A DNA stretch of 64,000 bases from Alteribacter natronophilus (GCF_006007885.1 NZ_VCRO01000003.1:62001-126000), one strand, 5' to 3'. Shown: positions 40,970 through 50,107, counted from the stretch's first letter. Made by a program: numbers and translations. Notes: generated from the sequence alone by a model not told the origin.

Positions 40970-43417
40970 TCAGTCAGTTTTAGTCTGCTCCTGATCATCG
41001 TGAATCATCGGCAGACAGAGCTTTTTGTATGTGAACCTGTAAAACAGGAACGCACCGGTCAGCATTAGAAGCCCCAAGCCGGCCAGAAACGTTACGCTCT
41101 GAAACAGAAAGACCGGACTATCCATGAACACAACCGAGCGGAATCCGAGAATCGAGTAGGTCATAGGCAGCCAGCCGTGCACCGTCTGAAGCGGCGATGC
41201 AAGCAGTTCAACCGGGAATGTCCCCCCACTTCCCCCAAGCTGAAGAATGAGAAGAATGATCGCCACAAACCGGCCGGGGTTGTCGAGCACTCCCACAAGC
41301 GTGAAAATCAGACTGATAAACACGGCGCTTACAAGATACGCAAACCAGATAAATGAGACCGGGGAAGCAATGTCAAGATTCAGCCCGAAAAACAGAAAAG
41401 CCAGCAGAATCGTTACCTGAGCCGAACCGGTGAGCAGAGCCACCCCGAGTTTGCCTGTAAACCACTCATAACCATTAGCATGGGGCCCGAGAGGATCGCG
41501 GAAAGGATAGATAATCGACAGCGTGAGAGCTCCTACATACAGACCAATCGATAAGAAGTACGGGGTAAGTCCTTCCCCGTATGAATAATCTGCGCCGCTT
41601 CCGCCTTTCGCTTTTACAGGAGAAGAGACCATCAGCTCGTGCTGCCGTTCCGGGTCGAGATTTCCCATTACAGAAGCAAGCTCATCGAGGTTTTTGTGAA
41701 GACTCACAGTTCCTTCTGCCAGATTATCCAGTCCATCTGCAAGCCCGAAACTGCTTTCATGGGCTTCACGGATCCTCTCTTCCAGGTCTGCCGTTCCGCT
41801 TTTGGTCCGTGCGGCACCTGCCACCAGATCGTCCAGCCCTCCACGGACGCTCTCCTCCATTTCAAGTGCGTCCTTATATTTTGTTTTCGCCTGATCGAGG
41901 GTGCTGTTTATCCGGTGGAGGTGATTTGCCAGATCTTCCTCTTTTTTCTGGATGCCGGTTAGGTGATCAGCCGGTTCAATGGCATTGAGCACTTCCTCCA
42001 CCTGGTCTGCTGCTGCTGACAATTCGTCTATGACCTCATTTACATCGTCCAGGTACTCCCCGCCTGCTGCAAAAAAGTCTTCAGCCGCGGACTGTTTTTC
42101 TTCAGCTGCTTCAGCACCTTCCTCCACCTTGTCGATAGCATTTTGAAAACGGGAATACTGTTCCTCTGTTTCAGAGAAACGTTCATCTATTTCAGCCTGA
42201 AGTTCCGGTACGCGCTCAAACTTCTCAAGCCCTTCTTCGTACCAGGAAGATACAGACTCATTTTCTCCCCATTCGTCACCGGCTATGTCCGGAAGCTCCC
42301 GGTAATGATTTTCTGCATCGTCCAGAATGTCCAGCGGTCTGTTAAGGATCTTTTCCAGTTCCGCAACCTGTTTCCCGGCACCGGCAGCAGTCTCCTCTGC
42401 TGTTTCAGCTTTTTTAAGCACTTCTTCTAAAACCGGGCCCACATCTTCTGACAGCTCCTGCCATTCCCTGGTTTTTTCCGAATGGACAGCAGCCGCCTCA
42501 TCAAGCAGGCTTTCGGTATCCTCGAGGATCTCCTTCACCCGGGCCGCATCTGCCTCCAGTTCTTTGGACTTTTCCGCCAGACGGTCAAATTCACCTGCTG
42601 CTTCTGACACCTGACCGTCTTCCAGAAACTCCTCCGCTCTGACCGTATGTTCCCGGACGCTCAGGAAAGTATCCTCAAGGCCGGATACCTCCAGACTTTC
42701 CGTAAAGCCGATCCACTCACTCCTGAAAGTCCGGGTACCTTCTTCAAGCTCACCTGCCCCCTTTGTCAGTTCCCCGGCGCCTTCTTCAATTCTGCCAAGA
42801 CCGGCTCCAAGATCTTCACTTCCGTCCCGTGCCTCCGTGCTGCCTGCTTTAAGGTCCGAGGCCCCCTCTTCAAGTTCCCGGACCAGTCCGGTGAAACTGC
42901 TGAACGAATCGGTGGCCACCTCTGCATAGGCAAGAGTGAGTGCTTCAGACAGTTCACGTTCCATCGACTCAACCGCATTGGCAGCAATCTGGGAGCTCAC
43001 ATAGTTGTAGTCACTGTTCACTTCATAATAGAGCTCTCCTTTTACCGGTTCTTCTCCTGCAACACTTGCCACATTTTCGGAAAACGACGGTGGAATACTG
43101 ACCAGGAAGTAATAGTCAAATTCCTCCATCCCCTGCCGGGCAGTCTCTTCATCCACAAAGTGAAAATCCAGCTCCGGACTTTTCGCAAGTTCTTTTGTAA
43201 AATCGTCACCTGCGTTGATCTGTTCGCCGTCCACTTCCGTCCCTTTATCCTCGTTAACAACGGCAACCGGAAGAGCCTCCACCTGGCCGTAGGGGTCCCA
43301 GAAAGACCAGATGAGTACACCTCCGTACAGCAATGGCATGAGCATTATTCCAGCCAGGGCCAGCATAAGCTTTTTTCTCTGCATGATGCCTTTAAGTTCT
43401 TTTTTCAAACCTCTCAC
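40970..43417 (-). CDS. yhgE: YhgE/Pip-type membrane protein with large coiled-coil exodomain
   Basis: An 815-residue protein. One N-terminal helix (about 20-42, LMLALAGIMLMPLLYGGVLI) is followed by the Pip domain (LPVAVVNEDKGTEVDGEQIN). A roughly 450-residue extracytoplasmic alpha-helical region rich in Glu and Ala (SMC-like coiled coil, 180-600) leads to an ABC-2-type block of five or six helices. The frame opens at 43450, but AAAGGAG is inside it 9 nt before GTG 43417, the chosen start. A TetR gene lies just upstream, as with yhgD-yhgE. Related to phage-infection and WXG100-linked EsaA-type proteins. Confidence 0.85.
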   Translation of the reverse strand: MRGLKKELKGIMQRKKLMLALAGIMLMPLLYGGVLIWSFWDPYGQVEALPVAVVNEDKGTEVDGEQINAGDDFTKELAKSPELDFHFVDEETARQGMEEFDYYFLVSIPPSFSENVASVAGEEPVKGELYYEVNSDYNYVSSQIAANAVESMERELSEALTLAYAEVATDSFSSFTGLVRELEEGASDLKAGSTEARDGSEDLGAGLGRIEEGAGELTKGAGELEEGTRTFRSEWIGFTESLEVSGLEDTFLSVREHTVRAEEFLEDGQVSEAAGEFDRLAEKSKELEADAARVKEILEDTESLLDEAAAVHSEKTREWQELSEDVGPVLEEVLKKAETAEETAAGAGKQVAELEKILNRPLDILDDAENHYRELPDIAGDEWGENESVSSWYEEGLEKFERVPELQAEIDERFSETEEQYSRFQNAIDKVEEGAEAAEEKQSAAEDFFAAGGEYLDDVNEVIDELSAAADQVEEVLNAIEPADHLTGIQKKEEDLANHLHRINSTLDQAKTKYKDALEMEESVRGGLDDLVAGAARTKSGTADLEERIREAHESSFGLADGLDNLAEGTVSLHKNLDELASVMGNLDPERQHELMVSSPVKAKGGSGADYSYGEGLTPYFLSIGLYVGALTLSIIYPFRDPLGPHANGYEWFTGKLGVALLTGSAQVTILLAFLFFGLNLDIASPVSFIWFAYLVSAVFISLIFTLVGVLDNPGRFVAIILLILQLGGSGGTFPVELLASPLQTVHGWLPMTYSILGFRSVVFMDSPVFLFQSVTFLAGLGLLMLTGAFLFYRFTYKKLCLPMIHDDQEQTKTD

Positions 43418-43469
43418 AACCGCATTCTCCTTTTTGACCACTTCGTTCACATAGTCATTTTTATTTAAA

Positions 43470-43702
43470 AAAAAGCTCTATTCGGAAAGATTGTTGTTTT
43501 ATTCCGCTGCAGGCGGACGCTTTCCGCAGGCATTGCTTCAGACGGGGCAAATTCCTGCTTCTTCCTCTGCCAGTTAAGCTTCGAAGCCGGCTCCGTCGAA
43601 GCAACTCGAAGATTACTGAAGGAGTAAACGCTCGTCGCTGGAGTCGCTGCCTTTCGCTACGTCATTATTTTTATAATGCAGCAATCAATCCGAAAACAGC
43701 GT
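43470..43702 (+). repeat. Dispersed intergenic repeat, family R2, copy 4
   Basis: About 233 bp: AAAGCTCTATTCGGAAAGAT at the left and CAATCCGAAAACAGCGTT at the right, core GCTGCAGGCGGACGCTTTCC. Inserted between the yhgE-like gene and its upstream TetR gene. Confidence 0.8.
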
Positions 43703-43714
43703 TAATAAAAGGAA

Positions 43715-44299
43715 TTACCTTTTTTCGTTATGAATCAGGGAGTAGATAAAATGTTCTTCCAGAATAGCTGCGATTTCCTCTTTTCCCAGCGCCCCGTATT
43801 TCTCCTCGTAGTCAAATACCAGTGCCATATACTGTTTGTACAGAAGAAAAGCTGTAATTCCTGACTCTTTCATCGCAAGTTTCCCCTGCTCCTGTGCCTG
43901 CTCCAGCACCCTTTTCAGACAGTCAATAATCGCATCCTCGACCTTTTCCAGGGCTCTTTTTGAATGATCTGTACCGAACATACGGACTTCGTTTGCCAGT
44001 TTCATCATTACCTGATGATCGCGCCGGAAAGCAAGAAGCTGGTAAAGGGCGGAGTGCAGATTTTCCGAAACAGACCGCTCCGGCAGAATGTTCGTGTAAA
44101 ACACCTGCTCCATTTCGGTTATTACCTGCTGAAGTACAGCATCAAATAGCGCCTCTTTGTTCTTAAAGGCGGTGTAAATGGTTCCTTTCCCGATGCCTGC
44201 AAGAGCTGCCACTTTGTCCATCGTTGTTCCTTTGTATCCGTACATGGCAAAGGAGGATGAAGCTGCCTCCAGAATGAGTCCTTCCTTGTTTTCAACCAT
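43715..44299 (-). CDS. yhgD: TetR-family regulator (YhgD-like)
   Basis: A 194-residue protein with the TetR helix-turn-helix TTMDKVAALAGIGKGTIYTAFKN (about residues 25-47) and a helical ligand domain. Located directly upstream of the YhgE-like gene on the same strand, the arrangement of yhgD-yhgE in B. subtilis, so it probably controls it. The 11-bp dyad at 44328-44356 may be its operator. AAAGG precedes the ATG. Confidence 0.82.
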   Translation of the reverse strand: MVENKEGLILEAASSSFAMYGYKGTTMDKVAALAGIGKGTIYTAFKNKEALFDAVLQQVITEMEQVFYTNILPERSVSENLHSALYQLLAFRRDHQVMMKLANEVRMFGTDHSKRALEKVEDAIIDCLKRVLEQAQEQGKLAMKESGITAFLLYKQYMALVFDYEEKYGALGKEEIAAILEEHFIYSLIHNEKR

Positions 44300-44327
44300 C
44301 GCCGGTCAACCTTTCGTTGCAAATTAA

Positions 44328-44356
44328 AAATGACCGGAATTAAGATCCGGTCATTT
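44328..44356 (-). terminator. Terminator of the moe/moa operon, or TetR operator
   Basis: AAATGACCGGA/TCCGGTCATTT, 11-bp perfect dyad with a 7-nt loop, followed by TT AATTT on the minus strand. It works as a terminator after moaD, but it also lies downstream of a promoter for the TetR gene, and GCCGGTCA recurs at 44301-44308. An operator role is therefore possible. Confidence 0.6.
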
Positions 44357-44368
44357 ACCGTTGAAGCT

Positions 44369-44397
44369 ATTATAATACGGACGGGGCAGGAAATCAA
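44369..44397 (-). promoter_or_regulatory. Sigma-A-type promoter of the TetR gene
   Basis: TTGATT (44397-44392), 17 bp, TATAAT (44374-44369) on the minus strand. The -35 ends directly at the moaD stop codon. Confidence 0.55.
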
Positions 44398-44637
44398 TCA
44401 GCCTCCGCTTACGGGAGGGATGAAAGCTACCGTATCTCCGTCACTGACTTTTGTATCAGCCCGGGCGTATTCCTCGTTAACTGCAGGCATGGCATTTTCA
44501 ATCCCCTGAAGCTCAGGGTAATCCGTAATGAGCCGTTCCCTCAGCCCTTCCACGTTCAGCCCGTTTTCCGGTTTCAGCTGCAGTTCACGCCGGCCGAGAC
44601 GCTCTTCAAGCTCTGCAAATAAAAGTACGCGTATCAC
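44398..44637 (-). CDS. moaD: Molybdopterin synthase sulfur-carrier subunit
   Basis: A 79-residue ubiquitin-fold protein ending VAFIPPVSGG. The C-terminal Gly-Gly is thiocarboxylated and delivers sulfur to precursor Z on MoaE. Overlaps moaE by 4 nt; last gene of moeA-mobB-moaE-moaD. Confidence 0.95.
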   Translation of the reverse strand: MIRVLLFAELEERLGRRELQLKPENGLNVEGLRERLITDYPELQGIENAMPAVNEEYARADTKVSDGDTVAFIPPVSGG

Positions 44638-45104
44638 TCGATATCCCCCTTTTCAGGACTGCCGCCTGGATAGGCGGTCGTTTCCCGCTGGTCTCCGATC
44701 CAGCTTGATCCGTCCTCCCAGTGTTCTTTTTTCCAGATCGGAACGATTTCCTTGATCCGCTCAATCGCAAAGCGGCTTGCTTCAAATGCATCGGCGCGGT
44801 GGGGCGTGGCAACGGCGATGACGACGGCTATATCGCTGATGTCCAGCTCCCCGATCCGGTGTGTGATGGCCACTTCCGCATCCGGGAAGTCCCGCACGAT
44901 TTCATCGCCGATTCTGGCGAGCTGCTTTTCGGCCATCGGCACGTAGGCATCGTATTTTAAATACAGGGTCTTTTTCCCCTTCGTCATTTCCCGTACGGTT
45001 CCGATAAACGTATTCACGGCTCCGGCATTCCGGTGGGTAACCTTATCGATTACGGCGGTTACATCCACCGCCTCGTCCGTGATCGTAAAGCGCGACTGTG
45101 TCAT
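44634..45104 (-). CDS. moaE: Molybdopterin synthase catalytic subunit
   Basis: A 156-residue protein with the MoaE pattern: GAVNTFIGTVREMTKGKKTL, LEYEAYVPMAE-like LKYDAYVPMAEK, HRIGELDISDIAVVIAVATP and IVPIWKKEHWEDGSSWI, where the two Lys of the KK motif contribute to catalysis. It forms the molybdopterin synthase heterotetramer with MoaD. 4-nt overlaps on both sides. Confidence 0.96.
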   Translation of the reverse strand: MTQSRFTITDEAVDVTAVIDKVTHRNAGAVNTFIGTVREMTKGKKTLYLKYDAYVPMAEKQLARIGDEIVRDFPDAEVAITHRIGELDISDIAVVIAVATPHRADAFEASRFAIERIKEIVPIWKKEHWEDGSSWIGDQRETTAYPGGSPEKGDIE

Positions 45105-45619
45105 TGCGTATCATCTCCGGTCAGTATCGTGGTCAGGGCAGTGAGAACCTCTTCTCGCCGAGTAAGCGGAAGCGCCTCTATGCCGTGCTGTGCGAGTGCG
45201 TCCTTCTCTTTTTCCCCGGGACAGAGAACGGCTTCAATGCTCGTGCTCTTCCGGAGGAGTTCACTGTCCTCCGGTCCGCGGAGGATGACGGCTTTCGGGT
45301 AGTTTTCGGTTTTATACCCTTCAATCAGGATGATGTCGGGGCCGGTAAATTTCATGAGTTTTACGAGTGTGGGCAGTGGCGGTGGGTTGGAGCCGGTCCA
45401 CTGAAACTCCCGTCCGCTCACCACGAGTGTACTTTCTGCTCCTGCCCGACGGTAGCTGCCCGTATCTTTCTGTTCATCGCCCGAAGCAAGGGGCGTATCA
45501 TCGTGTCCGTGATGTTTGATCACACTCACCACATATCCCAATTCGATCAGGCAGCCGGTCCAGTCGGTGATGAGTGTTGTTTTGCCGGAATTGGAGTACC
45601 CGGTCACCTGGAAGATCAT
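45101..45619 (-). CDS. mobB: Molybdopterin-guanine dinucleotide biosynthesis protein B
   Basis: A 172-residue P-loop GTPase-type protein (Walker A GYSNSGKTT) with VVSVIKHHGHDD and DIILIEGYKTENYPK, the MobB signatures. It assists formation of the guanine dinucleotide form of the cofactor. 4-nt overlaps with moeA and moaE. Confidence 0.95.
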   Translation of the reverse strand: MIFQVTGYSNSGKTTLITDWTGCLIELGYVVSVIKHHGHDDTPLASGDEQKDTGSYRRAGAESTLVVSGREFQWTGSNPPPLPTLVKLMKFTGPDIILIEGYKTENYPKAVILRGPEDSELLRKSTSIEAVLCPGEKEKDALAQHGIEALPLTRREEVLTALTTILTGDDTQ

Positions 45620-46902
45620 GGCCGTGTTTTCTCCGGCAGTTTAACCGGTTCGCTCCCCGGTTCATTCAGAAGGAGCACATCAACCTCATCTCCCGCCCTG
45701 TAGCCACGGGTTCCTCCCGGTAAAAGAGTGAGCGTATTCGTATGGGCAAGCGATGTTACGGCAGATGATTTGTCAAACCCTGCAGGGCGGGTCGTGAGTC
45801 TTCCTTCCCCGTTGAAACGAGCATCGCTTCGAATGAGTCGGGTAAACGGGTTGGCTTTTGGAAAGTCCTGTCCGAGAACCGCTTTCGTCTGAACAAGGTA
45901 CGGCCTGGATGCTCCCTGCCAGGTGCGGAGCCACGGGCGGGCGTACAGTTCAAAACCGACAAAGCAGGCGCTCGGATTTCCGGAAAGGCCGAACAGGGGC
46001 ATGCCGTCAAGCTCAGCCACTGTTGTAACGCTTCCGGGACGCATGGCAATTTTATTAAAGAGCACATTGGCCCCGAGCTTGTCGTAGATGGCCGGCAGGT
46101 AGTCAAAATCCCCCACCGACACGCCCCCCGTTGTAATCAGGGCGTCCACTTCCCCGACCGCTTTTGTAACCGCATCGTAGCAGGCGTCGAAGTCATCGGC
46201 CAGCTTTCCAAAGTAGCGGGGTTCTGCGCCTGCCTTCTTCAGCTGCGAGGCCACCATGTACGCATTACTGTTGCGGATTTTACCCGGCTCCATTGGTTCG
46301 TCCACTTCCAGGAGTTCCGTACCGGTGGCAAAAATCCCTACTACCGGCCTTCTGTATACGGGCACTTCCGGATAGCCGAACGTGGCGAGCAGCGCTTTGA
46401 CTCCGGGTGTAATATCGGCCCCTGCTTCCACGAGGGGGTCGCCTTTTTTCGTTTCCTCCCCTTTAAAAGAAACAAAGTCACCTTCTTTAAAAGGGCGGGT
46501 AATTTCGATCATGGCTGCACCGTTTCGGGTCACTTCCTTTGTGAGCTCGAACATGCAGATGGCATCACAGCCTTCGGGCATCATCGTACCGGTCATGACC
46601 CGTACGGCCTGACCGGGCTTTGTGACAGGCTGTGCCACTTCTCCGGCACCGACCGTCTCGGTGACTTCGAGGTAGACAGGGGTTTCTGATGTGGCGCCGG
46701 CCGTGTCTTTACTCTGCACGGCAAAGCCGTCCAGGGGTGAGCGGTCAAATGGGGGAATGTCGTGGTCCGCGTAGATCGCTTCAGCAAGAACACGTCCGTC
46801 TGCTTCTGTAATCGGCACCCTTTCAATATCCCCTTTTCTGCTGTATGCCATAACCCTGCGCTGGGCTTCAGGCACAGGAATCGGTGTGCGTTTTTCAATC
46901 AT
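45616..46902 (-). CDS. moeA: Molybdopterin molybdenumtransferase
   Basis: A 428-residue enzyme inserting molybdate into adenylylated molybdopterin. It has MoeA motifs PPFDRSPLDGFAV, AVRVMTGTMMPEGCDAI, GIFATGTELLEVDEP, ALITTGGVSVGDFDYLP and MPLFGLSGNPSACFVGF. First gene of the operon; AAAGGAG upstream of the ATG. No molybdoenzyme or moaA/moaC gene lies in the window. Confidence 0.97.
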   Translation of the reverse strand: MIEKRTPIPVPEAQRRVMAYSRKGDIERVPITEADGRVLAEAIYADHDIPPFDRSPLDGFAVQSKDTAGATSETPVYLEVTETVGAGEVAQPVTKPGQAVRVMTGTMMPEGCDAICMFELTKEVTRNGAAMIEITRPFKEGDFVSFKGEETKKGDPLVEAGADITPGVKALLATFGYPEVPVYRRPVVGIFATGTELLEVDEPMEPGKIRNSNAYMVASQLKKAGAEPRYFGKLADDFDACYDAVTKAVGEVDALITTGGVSVGDFDYLPAIYDKLGANVLFNKIAMRPGSVTTVAELDGMPLFGLSGNPSACFVGFELYARPWLRTWQGASRPYLVQTKAVLGQDFPKANPFTRLIRSDARFNGEGRLTTRPAGFDKSSAVTSLAHTNTLTLLPGGTRGYRAGDEVDVLLLNEPGSEPVKLPEKTRP

Positions 46903-46984
46903 AGGAAGTGCTCCTTTCCCGATAGAAAACTCGTCTTTCGTATGTATTGATTACTGTTATTTTAGCAGGGATCTGAAAGCCTTT

Positions 46985-47125
46985 CCATGAAAAGCGGAGG
47001 TTTTGTGTGCTTCATGCAGTATAATGCTCCGCTGCACAACTTCCGCTTCCTTCCTCGGTGGTCCGGGCAAGCTCCTTCCTGTGGGGCCCATGCCCCCGGC
47101 TGCCTCAGGAGGCTGTCTCCAGATG
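46985..47125. repeat. Dispersed intergenic repeat, family R3, copy 2
   Basis: GC-rich non-coding block with GGTCCGGGCAAGCTCC, CCTGTGGGGCCCATGCCCC and CTGCCTCAGGAGGCTGTCTC, laid out like the block at 33175-33475. Lies between moeA and the sco-type gene. Confidence 0.5.
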
Positions 47126-47140
47126 CCGGTTCGTGTCCAT

Positions 47141-47173
47141 AAAAAAACACCAGCCCTGTATCAGGACTGGTGT
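47141..47173 (-). terminator. Terminator of the sco-type gene
   Basis: ACACCAGTCCTG/AGGGCTGGTGT stem (wobble) with a 4-nt loop, followed by TTTTTTT on the minus strand. Confidence 0.85.
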
Positions 47174-47184
47174 ATACCACGCTG

Positions 47185-47820
47185 TTACAAATCAAGATAC
47201 TTCAGATCCGCAATGATGGCATCGAGATCAAAATCCCGTTCCCCGTTGTACATGCGGATCGTCTCTCCCTCATCGTTAAACAGGAAAAACCGGATCGGGT
47301 GGCTGATATCACTGGCGCCGCTCTCCGTTTCAATTGGCATAATCCGGCTTCGCATGCCGCTTAGAACAAGTTCCTCGAGGGTCTCCGTATCGTACCCGGT
47401 GAGGAAATGCCAGTTGTCAAAGTCCGCTCCGTACGACTCCCCGTAATCCTTCAGCCGCTCCGGGGTATCGAACTCCGGATCCACTGTGAAGGAGACGATC
47501 TGAACATTTTCAATGCCTTCTTCTTGCATAGCCTCCTGCACACTTACCATGTTCGGTGTCATCGTCATGCAGACGGTCGGACAGCGGGTAAAGATCGTTT
47601 TGGCCAGGTAGTAGGTTCCTTCAAGATCTTCGTCGGTTACCGTTTCCCCGTCCTGGTTCACAGCCTCAAAAGAAGACATCTCCCACTGGCCTTCCTCCCG
47701 TTCTGCCTCGGTCAGATCTATAACGGCCTCGAATTCAGCGGCCGGATCCTGATACAGAAAACTGCAGCCTGCAAGTACGATCATTCCAACAGCAGCAAGG
47801 CCTGCTTTCAAGTAGCTCAT
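47185..47820 (-). CDS. SCO1/SenC copper-delivery lipoprotein
   Basis: A 211-residue lipoprotein (lipobox VLAGC) with a thioredoxin-like fold. The CPTVC motif (about residues 79-83) and distal His in SDISHPIRFFLF bind copper for the CuA site of cytochrome c oxidase. Comparable to B. subtilis Sco (YpmQ). It follows ctaG by 55 bp with an intervening terminator, so the two oxidase-assembly genes are neighbours with separate control. Confidence 0.9.
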   Translation of the reverse strand: MSYLKAGLAAVGMIVLAGCSFLYQDPAAEFEAVIDLTEAEREEGQWEMSSFEAVNQDGETVTDEDLEGTYYLAKTIFTRCPTVCMTMTPNMVSVQEAMQEEGIENVQIVSFTVDPEFDTPERLKDYGESYGADFDNWHFLTGYDTETLEELVLSGMRSRIMPIETESGASDISHPIRFFLFNDEGETIRMYNGERDFDLDAIIADLKYLDL

Positions 47821-47835
47821 CGTGTTTCATCCTCT

Positions 47836-47864
47836 CAAAAAACGGCCCCCGTTCAGAGGGCCGG
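47836..47864 (-). terminator. Terminator of ctaG
   Basis: CGGCCC/GGGCCG-type stem with TCTGAACG loop followed by TTTTTT on the minus strand. Confidence 0.8.
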
Positions 47865-47875
47865 ATTTCTCTTCA

Positions 47876-48823
47876 TTATGCATTATGGGTGCGTGAGTCC
47901 GTATCCACCATTTCGTAAACCGCAAACTTGGCATCGTCTTTTTTGTTATCGGAACGGTCACGGTTCATCCACTGTTTAAAGATGTACCCGATCGCCACAC
48001 CGTAGACAAGCTCCTGAACGATCTTCATGATCGCCCCGCCAAGCTGCTGATCGTGAGTTGGTGAAAGCGGCGGCAGTGCTGCCGATCCCGAAAACAGCTC
48101 ATAAGGGATATCCGCCCCTGCAGGAAGACAGTAGGCAATCGCCATCGCCCACGTTGCCGGATCGGTATAGGTGGCATAAAGAGGTTCACCTGCAAAAATG
48201 ATCAGTGCACAGGCCGGGGTAATCAGAACCCCGTTACCAAACATGTATCCAATCTTTTTAAGTTCCGAAAGCTCGTAGCGGGTCTCAATCCTTGGTATGA
48301 GGTGCCACCACATCACACTGGCTGCAAAAAACATCCCCAGCTGGTAAATGTTATGTGCGCCTTCGTTCGTTAATAACCGGTCAAACATAAACGGCAGGTG
48401 ATAAATGGAAAACATCGCGTTAAACAAAAGCAGACCGAGAATCGGTAAACCAATTACGGTAAAGACAGCTCGTACCGGCTTCAGGTTTGCCAGAGGGGTG
48501 AATACCCAGCTCGGAAGCCCGAGAAGCAGAAGCGGAGGGGCAATTAAAAAGGCAATCGCCATACTCAGCATGTGCATACTGAGCATCATGTGTCCAAGCA
48601 CGTAGAGCGGTCCCCCGAATCCGAAATAAAAGGCAATCAGCCCGATATGAAAATACACTTTGCGGCGAACGGGAACCGGTTCGCTTCCATCAAATTTATG
48701 TCTCAGCGGCCCTGTAACCCAGAAGTACAGTGCACTGAAGATCAGCAGCATGACAATCAACTCCGGCGTCCAGAGCGTACGCGCGGGGAAACTGGAAAAC
48801 AGGGTTTCCATAAACTGACCCAT
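47876..48823 (-). CDS. ctaG: Cytochrome c oxidase assembly factor CtaG (caa3 type)
   Basis: A 315-residue integral membrane protein with about seven helices and the His-rich segments GHMMLSMHMLSM and MFSIYHLPFMFDRLL typical of the CtaG_Caa3 family, which helps mature caa3 oxidase. AAAGGAGTGAGG precedes the ATG. The neighbouring sco-type gene supports the assignment. Confidence 0.9.
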   Translation of the reverse strand: MGQFMETLFSSFPARTLWTPELIVMLLIFSALYFWVTGPLRHKFDGSEPVPVRRKVYFHIGLIAFYFGFGGPLYVLGHMMLSMHMLSMAIAFLIAPPLLLLGLPSWVFTPLANLKPVRAVFTVIGLPILGLLLFNAMFSIYHLPFMFDRLLTNEGAHNIYQLGMFFAASVMWWHLIPRIETRYELSELKKIGYMFGNGVLITPACALIIFAGEPLYATYTDPATWAMAIAYCLPAGADIPYELFSGSAALPPLSPTHDQQLGGAIMKIVQELVYGVAIGYIFKQWMNRDRSDNKKDDAKFAVYEMVDTDSRTHNA

Positions 48824-49024
48824 CGTTCCTCACTCCTTTACTGTGTTCAATTCATAAGTGTCCGAAAAAAATGTATGTTATACTGAAAATCTGTTTTTAC
48901 AAATAAAACGCCTCTCTCATTCTAACATGGTTGGGCACTCATATTGTACAGTAAAAGGTACGGTTCACAAAATTGACCCAACTGTTTCAATTCCTTAACT
49001 GGTACATTCTGCTGAAATAGAATC

Positions 49025-49046
49025 AGCGGCATCTCTGCCGCTTTTC
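49025..49046 (+). other. Hairpin with short T-run upstream of the HAD gene
   Basis: AGCGGCA/TGCCGCT perfect 7-bp stem, 4-nt loop, then TTTT, about 35 nt before the HAD start codon. No plus-strand gene ends upstream, so it may be an attenuator or 5'-UTR structure. The rest of 48824-49078 is AT-rich divergent promoter region. Confidence 0.4.
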
Positions 49047-49078
49047 AAAACACTTCAGAACAAAGGAGGCACCATCCG

Positions 49079-49924
49079 ATGAACCGCCACTTAATAGCCG
49101 TGGATCTTGACGGCACTCTTCTCTCAGAGCAGAAAACGATATCGCCCAGAAACCGGGCCGCCCTTGCCAAAGCGAGAGAGCTCGGCCATGAAGTCGTCAT
49201 TGCAACAGGACGCCCCTACCGTGCCAGCTCACAGTATTACCGTGAACTTTTTCTTCAGACTCCGATCGTCAACTTCAACGGCGCATTTGTTCATGCTCCG
49301 AACGACCGGACGTTTGAAAGCAGCCATCGTCCCCTCGATGAGGAGACAGCAAGGACAATCATCCGTACATGCGAGGCTTTTCAGGTGAAAAATATAATGG
49401 TTGAAGTGATGGACGACTACTACCTCCGTCACCTGAACCGGGGTTTTGCAGAGGCCTTTACACTCGGCACCTCTCCGGTGGACTACGGTAACCTTGAGCA
49501 CCTGCTGGACGCCGATCCCACATCCATCCTTATTCACCCTGAAAAAGGTCAGGAAAAAGAGCTGACCTCTCTTTTAAACGAAGCCCATGCCGAAGCCACT
49601 GAGCAGCGGAACTGGGGAGCACCCTGGAACGTGATTGAAATTGTCCGCGGCGGAGTAAACAAAGCAGCCGGCCTCTCCAAAGTAGCCGCGCACCTGGATA
49701 TCCCAAAGGATCGTATCATCGCATTTGGTGACGAGGATAACGACCTGGAAATGATCGACTACGCCGGTACCGGTGTAGCCATGGGAAATGCCATTAATCA
49801 GCTTAAGGGTATTGCCAATGAAACGACGTTTACAAACGAAGAAGACGGGATTGCCCGCTTTCTTGAAGACCGGTTTAAATTTGCAGCCGACCCCAGCGCT
49901 CACCTCGGCCGCTCCGGCGATTAA
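49079..49924 (+). CDS. Cof-type HAD-IIB phosphatase
   Basis: A 281-residue HAD hydrolase. Motif I DLDGTLL (nucleophile Asp about residue 9), motif II VIATGRPY, the C2B cap in the middle, Lys in GGVNKAAGL, and motif IV FGDEDNDLEMIDYAG. Such enzymes dephosphorylate sugar phosphates or flavin precursors; substrate not readable. AAAGGAGG upstream. Confidence 0.92.
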   Translation: MNRHLIAVDLDGTLLSEQKTISPRNRAALAKARELGHEVVIATGRPYRASSQYYRELFLQTPIVNFNGAFVHAPNDRTFESSHRPLDEETARTIIRTCEAFQVKNIMVEVMDDYYLRHLNRGFAEAFTLGTSPVDYGNLEHLLDADPTSILIHPEKGQEKELTSLLNEAHAEATEQRNWGAPWNVIEIVRGGVNKAAGLSKVAAHLDIPKDRIIAFGDEDNDLEMIDYAGTGVAMGNAINQLKGIANETTFTNEEDGIARFLEDRFKFAADPSAHLGRSGD

Positions 49925-50038
49925 AGCTAAATATGTCCAGCCGTTACATGGCTGATTATCGAAAACATACCTGCGTGAGGCAGCACTTCAGCTTTGCCCC
50001 GGACAACCAGCTATTTTGAAATAAATACAGGAATCAGC

Positions 50039-50083
50039 AAAAAAGGCTCCAATTATCAAAAAAGATAATTGGAGCCTCTTTTA
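50039..50083. terminator. Bidirectional terminator
   Basis: AGGCTCCAATTATC/GATAATTGGAGCCT, 14-bp perfect stem with an A-only 6-nt loop, flanked by A-run and T-run. Confidence 0.92.
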
Positions 50084-50107
50084 CTTAAATTTTATCAGCC
50101 TTTTCCA

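Noticed and set aside
46903-47184. Molybdenum-cofactor riboswitch before moeA
   Set aside because: Only about 80 bp separate moeA from an R3 repeat and no long structured element is visible.
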